Shown: positions 17,693 through 25,293 of the stretch, one piece after another
How the letters are laid out: each line of letters begins with the position of its first letter
How positions within the stretch are numbered: the first letter of the stretch is position 1
From: Oscillospiraceae bacterium
GTDB lineage: Bacteria; Bacillota; Clostridia; Oscillospirales; Oscillospiraceae
Assembly: GCA_916988195.3 (NCBI GenBank)
Contig: CAKASQ030000017.1
Location: 61,396 to 125,395, forward strand
Length of the DNA stretch: 64,000 nt
Direction: 5' to 3'
Made by a program: the position numbers and the translations under genes
The notes under the pieces: model-generated
Databases searched by the model: none
Seen by the model: only the letters and a program-made list of their open reading frames with translations
Told to the model about the DNA's origin: nothing

Positions 17693-18055
17693 ATGAGAAT
17701 GTACCAAGACACCAGACGGCTTGACTTCCACGCATTAGGCCGGGAGATCAAGCGCAAGAGAGAGGCGAAAGGCTGGACACAGGAATACCTTGCACAGCTC
17801 GTAGACCGTACCCCTCGTTCCATCATGTATTTTGAGAACCGGGGCCAGCATCCAAGCCTGAACACCTTTTACCAAATCGTCACCCTGTTGGATATTTCCG
17901 TAGACCAGTTCTTTTATCCTGACAGGCAGAACGGCGAAAGCGACTGCCGCCAGCATATTGACAGGCTGCTCAATACAATGGACGAAAAGGAATTGACGGT
18001 CATGGAGGCCACAGCAGAGGGACTACAAAAAGCCAGAGAAACGGAGGTCAAGTAA
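17693..18055 (+). CDS. Xre-family helix-turn-helix regulator
   Basis: 120 residues with a Cro/CI-type HTH over about residues 14-70 (GREIKRKREAKGWTQEYLAQ, then VDRTPRSIMYFENRG and the C-terminal helix FYQIVTLLDISVDQFF). The tail is helical and probably dimerises. AGGGGTG lies five bases before the ATG. It is transcribed away from the two-component operon and toward the palindrome cluster behind the relaxase gene. A gene of the same type and position (44865-45233) stands beside the two-component genes of the IME. Confidence 0.85.
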   Translation: MRMYQDTRRLDFHALGREIKRKREAKGWTQEYLAQLVDRTPRSIMYFENRGQHPSLNTFYQIVTLLDISVDQFFYPDRQNGESDCRQHIDRLLNTMDEKELTVMEATAEGLQKARETEVK

Positions 18056-18123
18056 AAAGGGCCTTCGTTTTTCTCGTTTTTAGGGGGCTTTTCGGGGGTG
18101 CCGCTAAATGGCAAGCAATTCGG

Positions 18124-18242
18124 GTGTGGCCACACTCCGAAATTTTTGCTGGCCGCAGGCCCGCAAAAATGCTTGTTGGGGAGCTCCCCAAACCCGCTGA
18201 ACTTCGGGACAAATTGTCCCGAAGTCCCGGTGCGCTGCACCG
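18124..18242. other. Five consecutive palindromes beside the relaxase gene (oriT candidate)
   Basis: In 119 bp: GTGTGGCCACAC (18124-18135), ATTTTTGC/GCAAAAAT (18142-18170), TTGGGGAGCTCCCCAA (18176-18191), the perfect 25 bp member of the dispersed ICE palindrome (18201-18225) and CGGTGC/GCACCG (18228-18242). No coding frame. Closeness to the relaxase 3' end makes an origin of transfer or a terminator/structured RNA possible. Confidence 0.55.
18201..18225. repeat. Dispersed ICE palindrome, copy 3 (perfect)
   Basis: Arms ACTTCGGGACAA/TTGTCCCGAAGT around a single central A: a perfect 25 bp palindrome and the best copy in the element. Confidence 0.9.
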
Positions 18243-18259
18243 TAGTCTGCGGCCCGTCA

Positions 18260-19687
18260 CTATCGTTCCTGTGCCTTATTCTCACGCTCGTCCGTTATGC
18301 CGAGCAGATGATCAATGTTCGCTTTTATTGCCACGGCCTCCCGCATTTGCCGCTGGGCCTCCCGGTATTCTGCATAAAGCGCTTTCTTTTGTCCCGCCAG
18401 CTCACGGCGGGATTTTTTTAGTGCTTCAATCTTAGGGAGTTTTGCGCCGTTCAGTATGGTGTTCATAGTATCCTTTGCCGCCCGGTAAGTGGCAAGCTCC
18501 GCTTCGTGCTGGGCCAGATACTTTTTGCTGTACCGCGCAGCTTTGTATCCATCAAACACCGGGCGAGTCTTGGCATAGTCCACCGTGGCAGCCATCAGCT
18601 CCGAGGTTTTGGAAAGAGCCTCCTCCGTTGTGCGGAGCTCGTCAGACAGCTTGTGAAAGTGATCCACCGCAGCCTCGGTGCTGGCCGTCAGTGCCGCATA
18701 GTCTGTCAGATGATGCTCCTGCAAATACTGGAGCGCGGCGGCCATTTGTTTTAGGTTGTAGACCTTGGCCCATCGTTCATAGGCCGGGCCCTTGCCTTGG
18801 GCCATACGCTCTTGAATGTCGATGATGAGATCAACTCGCCGTGGCGGAACCGTGAGCTCCTCTGGCAGCTCAGGGATCGGACGTTTCCCGGCAATTACCG
18901 CCTTGATGTCCTCCGGGTCAAATCCGACTCCAAGTGTGGGAGCCCGGAGCCGGGTCGGTTTTTCCTGCCCGGGCGCGAGGAATGAGATAACACCACCGCG
19001 CCCCTGTTTCACCACAAAGCCGGACTCCTCCATGAGCCGAAGAAAGTCGGCGAAGTCTGTGGGCTTTTTCTCCAAAGCGGCGAGAATAGCCAGCCGCACC
19101 CGCTGTTTTGCAGATGGCGGCTTTTCCCCAATCCACTGACCATAATGGAGATACCGGCCCTTGCTGTGCTGTTTTGGATTTTGGATCACGGAGAGGTCAT
19201 GCTCAATGCACACCCGGTCAGAGAGCCGCCGCAGGGCAAAGCTGGAGCCGATAAAATTATGGAACTTCCGGGAGCGGTCAAAGGCCGTGGAATTGAAATA
19301 AATGTGATTGTGAATATGGGCCTTGTCGGTATGCGTACAGACGAAGAACTGATACTTTCCCTTTGTCCAGCGGATCGCCGTTTCATAGCCGATACGGTTT
19401 GCTTCTTCCGCCGTAACCTCCCCGGGCAGGAACGCCTGCCGGATCTGAAAGAACAGGGCCCCGCGAGATACGGCCCGGCCTGTCTCTGCAAGGTATTGAC
19501 TTTTTACCAGAAGAAACTCGGCGGGAGCCGTGTTCGGATCGCAGAGATAGGAAGATACGGCTCCCAGCTTTTCCGGGTTCAGGCCATAGGTGAAACGATC
19601 CTCCATCGTTTGAATTGCACTTTTTCCCGCCGCTGTTTTATAAGGGCGGATGTAGGTGGTCGCCGTAGAAATCCCTCCTTCCGGCAA
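18260..19687 (-). CDS. Relaxase (MOBP-type mobilization nuclease)
   Basis: About 470 residues. The N-terminal relaxase domain carries the metal-binding histidine triad in HTDKAHIHNHIYFNS (~residues 122-136) after a conserved TKGKYQFFVCTH strand, and the N-terminal TTYIRPYKTAAGKSAIQ typical of Tn1549-family relaxases. The C-terminal half is helical and charged. It should nick oriT and lead the strand to the VirD4 coupling protein. No ATG is available: TTG 19687 precedes the ribosome site GGAAGGAGGG, whereas after that site the first codon at good spacing is ACG (19666), exactly where I would expect ATG (MATTYIRPY). Palindrome copy 4 lies just upstream. MobC is encoded upstream. Confidence 0.88.
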   Translation of the reverse strand: MPEGGISTATTYIRPYKTAAGKSAIQTMEDRFTYGLNPEKLGAVSSYLCDPNTAPAEFLLVKSQYLAETGRAVSRGALFFQIRQAFLPGEVTAEEANRIGYETAIRWTKGKYQFFVCTHTDKAHIHNHIYFNSTAFDRSRKFHNFIGSSFALRRLSDRVCIEHDLSVIQNPKQHSKGRYLHYGQWIGEKPPSAKQRVRLAILAALEKKPTDFADFLRLMEESGFVVKQGRGGVISFLAPGQEKPTRLRAPTLGVGFDPEDIKAVIAGKRPIPELPEELTVPPRRVDLIIDIQERMAQGKGPAYERWAKVYNLKQMAAALQYLQEHHLTDYAALTASTEAAVDHFHKLSDELRTTEEALSKTSELMAATVDYAKTRPVFDGYKAARYSKKYLAQHEAELATYRAAKDTMNTILNGAKLPKIEALKKSRRELAGQKKALYAEYREAQRQMREAVAIKANIDHLLGITDERENKAQER

Positions 19688-19698
19688 ATCGTATTTTT

Positions 19699-19723
19699 AC
19701 TTTGGGACACTTTGTCCCGAAGT
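19699..19723. repeat. Dispersed ICE palindrome, copy 4
   Basis: Core GGGACA-CTT-TGTCCC with ACTTT/CGAAGT flanks; between mobC and the relaxase gene, 33 bp upstream of the likely relaxase start. Confidence 0.85.
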
Positions 19724-19764
19724 AGAAAAAACCGGGGAGCGGTATCAACCACTCCCCGGATGGG

Positions 19765-20112
19765 TCAGAGCTCTACCAGCGCGGAGAGCTGTTTCAAAAG
19801 ATCAGATAGCGGCCCCCACAACGCGGCATAGTCCCGCTGTAAGGCTGCGAGTTCTTCGGGATAAATTGCGCCGTAGGTGTTGGCCTGAATTGCCACTTGG
19901 TTCAGATTGTTGGAGCATCGCCGCTGGAGCGAAACCAGCTCACGAACCGGCGAAAGGTCAACATGAAGCACATACCCACTCAGGGCCATTTTCCGCATAT
20001 AGGCTCCCATATTACGGATGCCAGCCTCCGCCATACGTTCTTGGATCAGGGCCTGCTCCGCCTCCGACACCATCACATGAAGATGGATCGGACGGCGGCG
20101 TTTCTTTGTCAT
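19765..20112 (-). CDS. mobC: MobC-like relaxosome protein
   Basis: 115 residues. A basic N terminus (TKKRRRPIHLHVMVSEAEQ) leads into a ribbon-helix-helix-type region with AEAGIRNMGAYMRKMAL, then the MobC signature LQRRCSNNLNQVAIQANTYG at about residues 63-82. MobC proteins bind oriT DNA and help the relaxase open the strands. The start overlaps the stop of the small upstream gene by 4 bp. The relaxase gene follows, separated by palindrome copy 4. Confidence 0.85.
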   Translation of the reverse strand: MTKKRRRPIHLHVMVSEAEQALIQERMAEAGIRNMGAYMRKMALSGYVLHVDLSPVRELVSLQRRCSNNLNQVAIQANTYGAIYPEELAALQRDYAALWGPLSDLLKQLSALVEL

Positions 20113-20273
20113 CGCTCCTCACGCTCCCGGCTGCGGCAGGCGCGGGGCGGCTCCTTTACCTTATCCAGCGGCTTTTCCTGTTCGTCTGCCGGAACAGGGT
20201 GCGGCAAATGAAATTCAAGGTGCAGGCGCAGCACCGCCAGTACAGACAATTCCTGTTCACGTTTCTTTTCCAT
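20109..20273 (-). CDS. Small ICE protein, 54 aa
   Basis: A short frame, MEKKREQELSVLAVLRLHLE followed by a proline-rich segment and a basic C terminus (RACRSREREER). It has AAGGAGGTG seven bases before the ATG and a 4 bp overlap with mobC, so it is very likely translated. No known family recognised; by position it may be part of the relaxosome. Confidence 0.6.
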   Translation of the reverse strand: MEKKREQELSVLAVLRLHLEFHLPHPVPADEQEKPLDKVKEPPRACRSREREER

Positions 20274-20285
20274 ATACGCACCTCC

Positions 20286-20870
20286 TTATCTATCGCCACG
20301 GTCAGGCTGCCTCCGCTGGGGAGCCGGAGCCTCCGAGCCGCGATCTGCCTCCGCCAACTTTGCCGCATTTTTCATCTGCTCGGCAATCGGACGGGGCCTG
20401 TCGGGATTATCAGGCGCAGGACGCAGCTCATAGTCGGATGCCTGTTTTTCCGTTAGCGGGCGGGTATAGGTAAGATAGCCCCAAGCCAAGAACGAGCCAT
20501 TTTCCACCGGGATGCGCTGATCGTAATTGAAAATTTCATCCGGCTTGTTATAAGGCGGCTTCGGGAATGTCCCGATGTCCACAGGCCGCTGGGTCGAATA
20601 ATACTTGTAAAGGCCGGGAGCCTCGGTCTGCCTGATCCCGACGTTATAAACACGCTGATAGTCCTGCACCCGGTCTGTGAAATCCTGTTCCATCGCGGTG
20701 CGGTCATTTCCATAGTGACCCCATTCATACTGCCGCTGGCCGTCCTTGTCATCATAGCAGGCCCATGTGACATAGCGGGATGGCGCGGTGGGATGTTCGC
20801 CCAATGCAAATCCCCGCCCATTTTCCAGCATGACCGCCTTCAAAATAGCATAGCCTTGATTTTTGTCCAT
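20286..20870 (-). CDS. Conserved ICE protein of unknown function
   Basis: 194 residues, soluble, aromatic-rich. It begins MDKNQGYAILKAVMLENGRG, continues with RYVTWACYDDKDGQRQYEWG and has a Pro/Arg-rich C terminus (RPRPIAEQMKNAAKLAEA). The last motif resembles the IKEQMAEAAKQAGKE tail of the SpoVG-domain protein at 30865-31596 of the same element, suggesting a shared short linear motif. No domain with known function recognised. Good ribosome site before 20870; same strand as the relaxase operon. Confidence 0.6.
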   Translation of the reverse strand: MDKNQGYAILKAVMLENGRGFALGEHPTAPSRYVTWACYDDKDGQRQYEWGHYGNDRTAMEQDFTDRVQDYQRVYNVGIRQTEAPGLYKYYSTQRPVDIGTFPKPPYNKPDEIFNYDQRIPVENGSFLAWGYLTYTRPLTEKQASDYELRPAPDNPDRPRPIAEQMKNAAKLAEADRGSEAPAPQRRQPDRGDR

Positions 20871-20883
20871 AGTACACCTCCCA

Positions 20884-21843
20884 TCATCGAGACATTTCTT
20901 TATTTTCTCTTTTCACAAACGGCTGGAGCTGATAGGGGCTTGTACCGTCCTCGGGTCGCAGAAAGTCTATCCGGGCCGCAGCACGGATAGCGTTCTGGTT
21001 AAGCTGCCGCTGCCATGCCCCTTGGCTGGGAGCCCACTTAAAGCCGTTGCTTTTCAGTTCCTGCCGCTGATCGGCATCGGGCTTTTCCTCAAAAATAAGC
21101 TGCAAACGATTTTCAGCCTCGTTGATTTTTGCCTCACCTCCGGGGAATGTCCAGCCAGCAAACTCGGAGCGGCTGCTCAGTTTCTCAATGCGCTGGCGCA
21201 CACGGCGGATGTTGGCGTTGTTGTTGGAAAGCAGATAGGCGGGGTATGGCTTGCTTTTGTCCAAGTGCCATGACTGCGCCATATCTGCTTTGAGCTTTTC
21301 TGCCTGCTCCGGCGTAAGCTCCGGGCAGCCGTCCAGCGTTTTGTGTTTCCGAAAATACGCATTGACCGCCTTCATGGTGGTCTGCTGGGACTCCAGCCCC
21401 TCCAGCTTTTTTGTCAGCTTTTCCACGGCCAGATCGTCATCCGCGCTGATCCCACCCATTCCAACAGAGCGGATTTTATCAAGCAGCTTTGAAATCTCCG
21501 CATACTCTCCATAGTTGCGATCCCGGGCGGCGTTCTGCTTGTGTTTTTTTGTCACAGGGAAATTGCCGCCCCCGGAGATCAGAATAGAGGGCACCCGGGC
21601 ATCAATCACATTGCGTTCATTCAGATTTTCCGCAAGTTTCCGGGCATAGCGATCCACCAGAGCGTCAATCTTATCGTGGTACATGGGATCGACACGGGCT
21701 TTCTGGCGTTCCGCCGCTGCATACGCTTCATCGACCATTGCCCGGTAGCTCGCCGTAGCGGAGCCCGGTTGATAGTCGGAAAAGCTGTTCATATCCTTTG
21801 CCCGCTTTGCGGCTCCTTCATTGATCGGATAATATTTCGGCAT
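20884..21843 (-). CDS. Conserved ICE protein, 319 aa, unknown function
   Basis: Begins MPKYYPINEGAAKRAKDMNSF (ATG at 21843, AGGAGGTAC upstream). The middle is a long charged helical region (AVEKLTKKLEGLESQQTTM). The C-terminal third has a block GFKWAPSQGAWQRQLNQNA, a pattern I have seen at the ends of LtrC/primase-type and other large mobile-element proteins, where it may bind nucleic acid. There is no catalytic motif. It lies in the relaxase operon directly behind palindrome copy 5. Confidence 0.6.
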   Translation of the reverse strand: MPKYYPINEGAAKRAKDMNSFSDYQPGSATASYRAMVDEAYAAAERQKARVDPMYHDKIDALVDRYARKLAENLNERNVIDARVPSILISGGGNFPVTKKHKQNAARDRNYGEYAEISKLLDKIRSVGMGGISADDDLAVEKLTKKLEGLESQQTTMKAVNAYFRKHKTLDGCPELTPEQAEKLKADMAQSWHLDKSKPYPAYLLSNNNANIRRVRQRIEKLSSRSEFAGWTFPGGEAKINEAENRLQLIFEEKPDADQRQELKSNGFKWAPSQGAWQRQLNQNAIRAAARIDFLRPEDGTSPYQLQPFVKRENKEMSR

Positions 21844-21868
21844 AGTACCTCCTTCCACAAAAGCCGGA

Positions 21869-21893
21869 ACTTTGGGACAAATTGTCCCAAAGC
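21869..21893. repeat. Dispersed ICE palindrome, copy 5
   Basis: Core GGGACA-AAT-TGTCCC with CTTT/AAAG flanks; intergenic, 26 bp upstream of the 319-residue gene. Confidence 0.85.
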
Positions 21894-22022
21894 CCCGGCA
21901 GCTAAAATGTTGACAGCATCTCACGGAAACAGGGCCGGACATAGAAATATACGCCTCCCGCAGAAAAGGGCCTTAAAAAGCCTTGTCACAGGCGGGTTTT
22001 GGATATCCTAATTGTCAACACA

Positions 22023-22376
22023 TCAGCCCCGTTTTTTCCGCATATATTCCCGCTGCTGTCTGCGGTGTGCCGCCTTTGCACAGGCCGCCGAACAATAGGT
22101 TTGCCGTCCATCAGGAGCCACGGCTCTGCCGCATACCGGGCAAGCCTTGAAATCCGGCCTTGGCCCTTCTGCCAGCAGCGCAGCCTCCAGCGCCGGATCA
22201 AGGGGCAGAACAGCCTCGCGGAAGTAGCGGCAATAAGCCCCCGTCCAGCATTTCCCAAACATATAGCACTCGCAATCCAGCGGCAGGCAGCCGCAGTCCC
22301 GGTCATAGTTGGCACACCATTTTGATACCAGCCTGCGGATTGCCGCTTTTTCCGTCCGGGTCAGTTCTCGGCCCAC
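22023..22376 (-). CDS. Cysteine-rich VLP-domain protein
   Basis: 117 residues with about a dozen cysteines: KWCANYDRDCGCLPLDCECYM, then CYRYFREAVLPLDPALE-type spacing (CRYFREAVLP) and a C-terminal zinc-knuckle-like CPVCGR/YCSAACAKAAHRRQ followed by a basic tail. This is the Cys-rich VLP family found in Firmicutes conjugative elements; function unknown, likely zinc-binding. I chose GTG 22376, which has GGGAGG seven bases upstream; the longer frame is low-complexity. The IME carries a relative at 36169-36567. Confidence 0.7.
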   Translation of the reverse strand: MGRELTRTEKAAIRRLVSKWCANYDRDCGCLPLDCECYMFGKCWTGAYCRYFREAVLPLDPALEAALLAEGPRPDFKACPVCGRAVAPDGRQTYCSAACAKAAHRRQQREYMRKKRG

Positions 22377-22380
22377 AGCA

Positions 22381-22557
22381 TCACCTCCCGTTGCCCGGTG
22401 GTTTAAGTTGCTCCCGGTAGCAGAACACGCAGCCGATCCCGCGCCAGTAAGGGCAGCTGTCACAACGGGAGCCCTTCGGCGGCAGGCTGGGCGGCACACC
22501 CTTAAAGTAGCTTTTTTCTTTCATAAATCCCTCATAGGGGTTGTTGGTAAATCTCAT
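22381..22557 (-). CDS. Small cysteine-containing ICE protein, 58 aa
   Basis: Short frame starting MRFTNNPYEGFMKEKSYF and containing SRCDSCPYWRGIGCVFCYR, four clustered cysteines that could bind a metal. It overlaps the DUF4366 stop by 4 bp and ends just before the Cys-rich VLP gene, so it is embedded in the operon. A second ATG (residue 12) is possible. No named family recognised. Confidence 0.55.
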   Translation of the reverse strand: MRFTNNPYEGFMKEKSYFKGVPPSLPPKGSRCDSCPYWRGIGCVFCYREQLKPPGNGR

Positions 22558-23303
22558 TCATTATCCTCGCTTTCGGTATCGTCCTCGTCCCAAGGCGGCC
22601 CATCGTCCTCGGGATCGTCATAATCAGCCAGTTCCTCGCTGTAATCCTCTTCGGGTACAGCAGCTTTTTCATGCTTCGGGCGGTAAATTTTGAAGTACCA
22701 GCCTGCACCGCTGCCCAGAACAGCCACAGCCAAAATCAGCAGAAGCGTCCCGGTATTACTTTTCTGCTGGGGCTCGGGTTCCGGCTCCTCCGCAGGTTCC
22801 GTCACCGGAGCGGGTTCGGGAGCTGTGCCAGCACACTCGGTCATATTGACCGCGCAGACCTCGCAATCCGTATGGATGGCTCCGGGCGCACATTTTTCTG
22901 TGCAGGAGCAGGCCGGAAGTTCTCCGCCAGCGGCCTCCAGTGCCGCCAGCAGATCGGCTTCATCCACCATGTTCAAAAAGTAGGTGTGATACTGTTCGCC
23001 GTCCTCGTCCACAGGCTTGTCATAGTCAATGACAATGTAAAAGGTGTTGCCGCCGCTGGTTTCCACCGTGATGAACTGTTTGTTGGTTGCGGCATCGTAG
23101 AGCAGATCGCGGGTCACAAGGTTTCCATCCTCCGAAAAGCCCTCGCCCGGGGTAATGGTAGGCGCTGGCTCCGGGGCCGGAGTTTCTTCCACAACAGGCG
23201 GTTCCTCATTCCCGCCGTCCGAATAGGCATAGGCCGGGATTGCAAAGCCGCATAAAAGAACGGCGGAGCAAAGCCCCGCCGCCAACATACGAAAGTGTTT
23301 CAT
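22554..23303 (-). CDS. DUF4366 surface protein of the conjugation operon
   Basis: 249 residues. Signal peptide MKHFRMLAAGLCSAVLLCG ending AYA; a Pro/Glu-rich linker; a folded domain (NLVTRDLLYDAATNKQFITV, TFYIVIDYDKPVDEDGEQYH); a cysteine-rich patch; then a single C-terminal membrane helix (TGTLLLILAVAVLGSGAGWY) and a very acidic cytosolic tail. This is the DUF4366 layout found next to NlpC/P60 and VirB4 genes in Tn1549-like ICEs. Probably a cell-surface part of the mating channel; precise role unknown. Confidence 0.8.
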   Translation of the reverse strand: MKHFRMLAAGLCSAVLLCGFAIPAYAYSDGGNEEPPVVEETPAPEPAPTITPGEGFSEDGNLVTRDLLYDAATNKQFITVETSGGNTFYIVIDYDKPVDEDGEQYHTYFLNMVDEADLLAALEAAGGELPACSCTEKCAPGAIHTDCEVCAVNMTECAGTAPEPAPVTEPAEEPEPEPQQKSNTGTLLLILAVAVLGSGAGWYFKIYRPKHEKAAVPEEDYSEELADYDDPEDDGPPWDEDDTESEDNE

Positions 23304-23305
23304 AT

Positions 23306-23560
23306 TCAGTTTTCCTCCTTCTTTTCTTCTTCGGACTTCGGGACACTTTGTCCCAAAGTACCTCCGTCCTTCAGCTTTTCAAACAGCAGCGGGAGCTCCG
23401 TAAGGGAAATGCTCATACCGCGCACAATGTCCACGATCTCGCTGTTTTCCGCCTCCAGCTTTTTTTGCTCCAGCTCCTTGAGCCGGGCCTGCTGTTCACT
23501 GATTTTGGCCTTGACCTTATCAATCTCGGCCTGAATTTTCATGCTTTTGGTAGTTGCCAT
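23306..23560 (-). CDS. DUF4315 coiled-coil protein
   Basis: 84 residues, almost all coiled coil (IQAEIDKVKAKISEQQARLK), then IVRGMSISLTELPLLFEKLK. The DUF4315 family is always found between NlpC/P60 and DUF4366 genes in such ICEs, as here. Start ATG 23560 with AGGAGG upstream. Palindrome copy 6 lies inside the 3' end and is translated as GTLGQSVPKSEE. Confidence 0.8.
   Translation of the reverse strand: MATTKSMKIQAEIDKVKAKISEQQARLKELEQKKLEAENSEIVDIVRGMSISLTELPLLFEKLKDGGTLGQSVPKSEEEKKEEN
23335..23359. repeat. Dispersed ICE palindrome, copy 6 (intragenic)
   Basis: Core GGGACA-CTT-TGTCCC with ACTTC/AAAGT flanks; lies in the last codons of the DUF4315 gene. Confidence 0.85.
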
Positions 23561-23574
23561 TTCAAAACCTCCTG

Positions 23575-25293
23575 TCACGGTAAACGCCCGTAGGCGTAAA
23601 AATGAGATTGCCAGTAGCTTGTATTCAAATTTGCGTAGCCGATGGGATCTCCGCAATGCAGCATTTTCCCGTCACCGACATAAATCCCGCAATGGCTCAC
23701 GCCCGGCGTGTCGTAGGTGCCTTTGAAGAACACCAGATCACCGGGTTTGGGAGAGCTGGTCGGCGTACAGATGTTATAGAGCCCCTGGGCGCCCAGCCTG
23801 CCCACATTCCAGCCGGAGTGATTGATGACCCACGAAACGTACCCCGAGCAATCAAAGGAAGTGGCAGGGGAACTGCCTCCCCACACATAGGGATAGCCGA
23901 TGTATTTCTGCGCTTCGGCAAGCATTGCAGCAAAGGTTTCATCGTCCAGATATTCTCCGGGCACTTCGTAATCACCGGGTTTCCCGGTAATGTACTTGTT
24001 CACATAGGGAGAATCCGGGAACAGATCGGGGCGGTTTCCCAGCGTTGCCATATAGATGGCATATCGGGAAAGCTGATCCTCGCCCATAACGTACACAGGT
24101 ACATGGGACAAATCAAAATTTTCCAACGTGACCGTACAGATGTAATAATCGTAAGGCACCTGATAGGTGTCCGTATGGGAGTTGCCGTCCTCGTCCGTCC
24201 ATGTGTCGGTTTCCGTGCGATACCGGGTTTCCACCACCACATCCTCGGTCAAAATGTACTGGCGGTCAAAGAGCATTTGCAGCGTTCCCTGTACCTCGCC
24301 TATTGTCCATTGTCCCTCATGGAGCGCACACAAAAGAGAAAGCAGCACATAGGGATCATGTTCGATTTCGTCCAGATCGAAGTGGTATTCGTCATAGTCA
24401 TGGGTGCTTTCATAGGTGTCCAGATAATGCTGTAAATCATCTTCCAGCGCACAATAGGCGGCTTCGGCGGCCAGCATATCACGATCCTCGCAAGGATAGG
24501 TGCTGGCTCCTAATGCACCGGCCCCGGCGTTCCCCAGCATAAGCGTGGTAGAGGAACAGGACTGCATAGCAAACAGGAGTAACACACAGAGCACCGCAAT
24601 CACGGCACCTGCGGGATGACTTTTGACAAATTCCACTGCCCGGGCAGTCAGGCGTTCTGTGGCTGTGGCAGTTTTCCCAGCCGCAGCCGCGCTCTGCTTT
24701 GCAGCCTCCTTTGCCTGCTTGCGGTATTGCCTGCGGAGCCGTTGCTTCTGCCAGTAGCGGGTAAGGGCATTTTTCGTCAGCTCCGGGTGCTCCTGTGCGG
24801 TGGTGTGAAAATGGTAGTCCGCCGTGTACTTGGTATAGCGGGCCTCGGCCTTGCGTACCACTTTTGCCGGATGTTCCCGGACTTTACGGCGCACAAAGCG
24901 AGAGCCATGCCGTAGCGCGGTTTCTCCCACAAGCTCAGAACGGTGTGCGCCTTCCGTGCCGACATTTTCCTGTTCCACTTCAAAAATCTTGCCATGCACG
25001 AAGCTGTGAACGGAACCACTGGCAACACGGCCTATGCGTTTTACCGGGCCGGGCTTTTTCGGCGGCTTTTGCTTTTCCAGCTTCTCCCGGGCCTGTTCCA
25101 GTTTTTCGCCTTGGGACTCCATGCGGAGCTTTGCCGCCGCAGCCTGTTCCTGCTGGCTCTTTTTGCGGAACTTGGACTTCGGGACACTTTGTCTCGAAGT
25201 GTCGGAAGCCTCCGGCCCGGGCTGTTCCCCGTCAGGGGCGTGGGCGGTCTGCGACCAAGCCTCCTCCTTGGTCTTATTCGTTTTTCGTTTCAT
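23575..25293 (-). CDS. NlpC/P60 peptidoglycan hydrolase of the conjugation system (CD1108-like)
   Basis: 572 residues. A charged, Lys/Gln-rich cytosolic N terminus of ~220 residues, one membrane helix (AVIAVLCVLLLFAMQSC, ~226-246), an extracellular middle domain and a C-terminal NlpC/P60 domain with catalytic Cys in FDCSGYVSW (~480) and His in GVSHCGIYVGDG. It should open peptidoglycan for the mating channel, the VirB1-like job. The start overlaps the VirB4 stop by 20 bp. Palindrome copy 7 lies in the N-terminal linker and is read as SRQSVPKSKFRKK. Confidence 0.88.
   Translation of the reverse strand: MKRKTNKTKEEAWSQTAHAPDGEQPGPEASDTSRQSVPKSKFRKKSQQEQAAAAKLRMESQGEKLEQAREKLEKQKPPKKPGPVKRIGRVASGSVHSFVHGKIFEVEQENVGTEGAHRSELVGETALRHGSRFVRRKVREHPAKVVRKAEARYTKYTADYHFHTTAQEHPELTKNALTRYWQKQRLRRQYRKQAKEAAKQSAAAAGKTATATERLTARAVEFVKSHPAGAVIAVLCVLLLFAMQSCSSTTLMLGNAGAGALGASTYPCEDRDMLAAEAAYCALEDDLQHYLDTYESTHDYDEYHFDLDEIEHDPYVLLSLLCALHEGQWTIGEVQGTLQMLFDRQYILTEDVVVETRYRTETDTWTDEDGNSHTDTYQVPYDYYICTVTLENFDLSHVPVYVMGEDQLSRYAIYMATLGNRPDLFPDSPYVNKYITGKPGDYEVPGEYLDDETFAAMLAEAQKYIGYPYVWGGSSPATSFDCSGYVSWVINHSGWNVGRLGAQGLYNICTPTSSPKPGDLVFFKGTYDTPGVSHCGIYVGDGKMLHCGDPIGYANLNTSYWQSHFYAYGRLP
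25176..25200. repeat. Dispersed ICE palindrome, copy 7 (intragenic)
   Basis: Core GGGACA-CTT-TGTCTC with ACTTC/GAAGT flanks; in the disordered N-terminal coding region of the NlpC/P60 protein. Confidence 0.85.
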
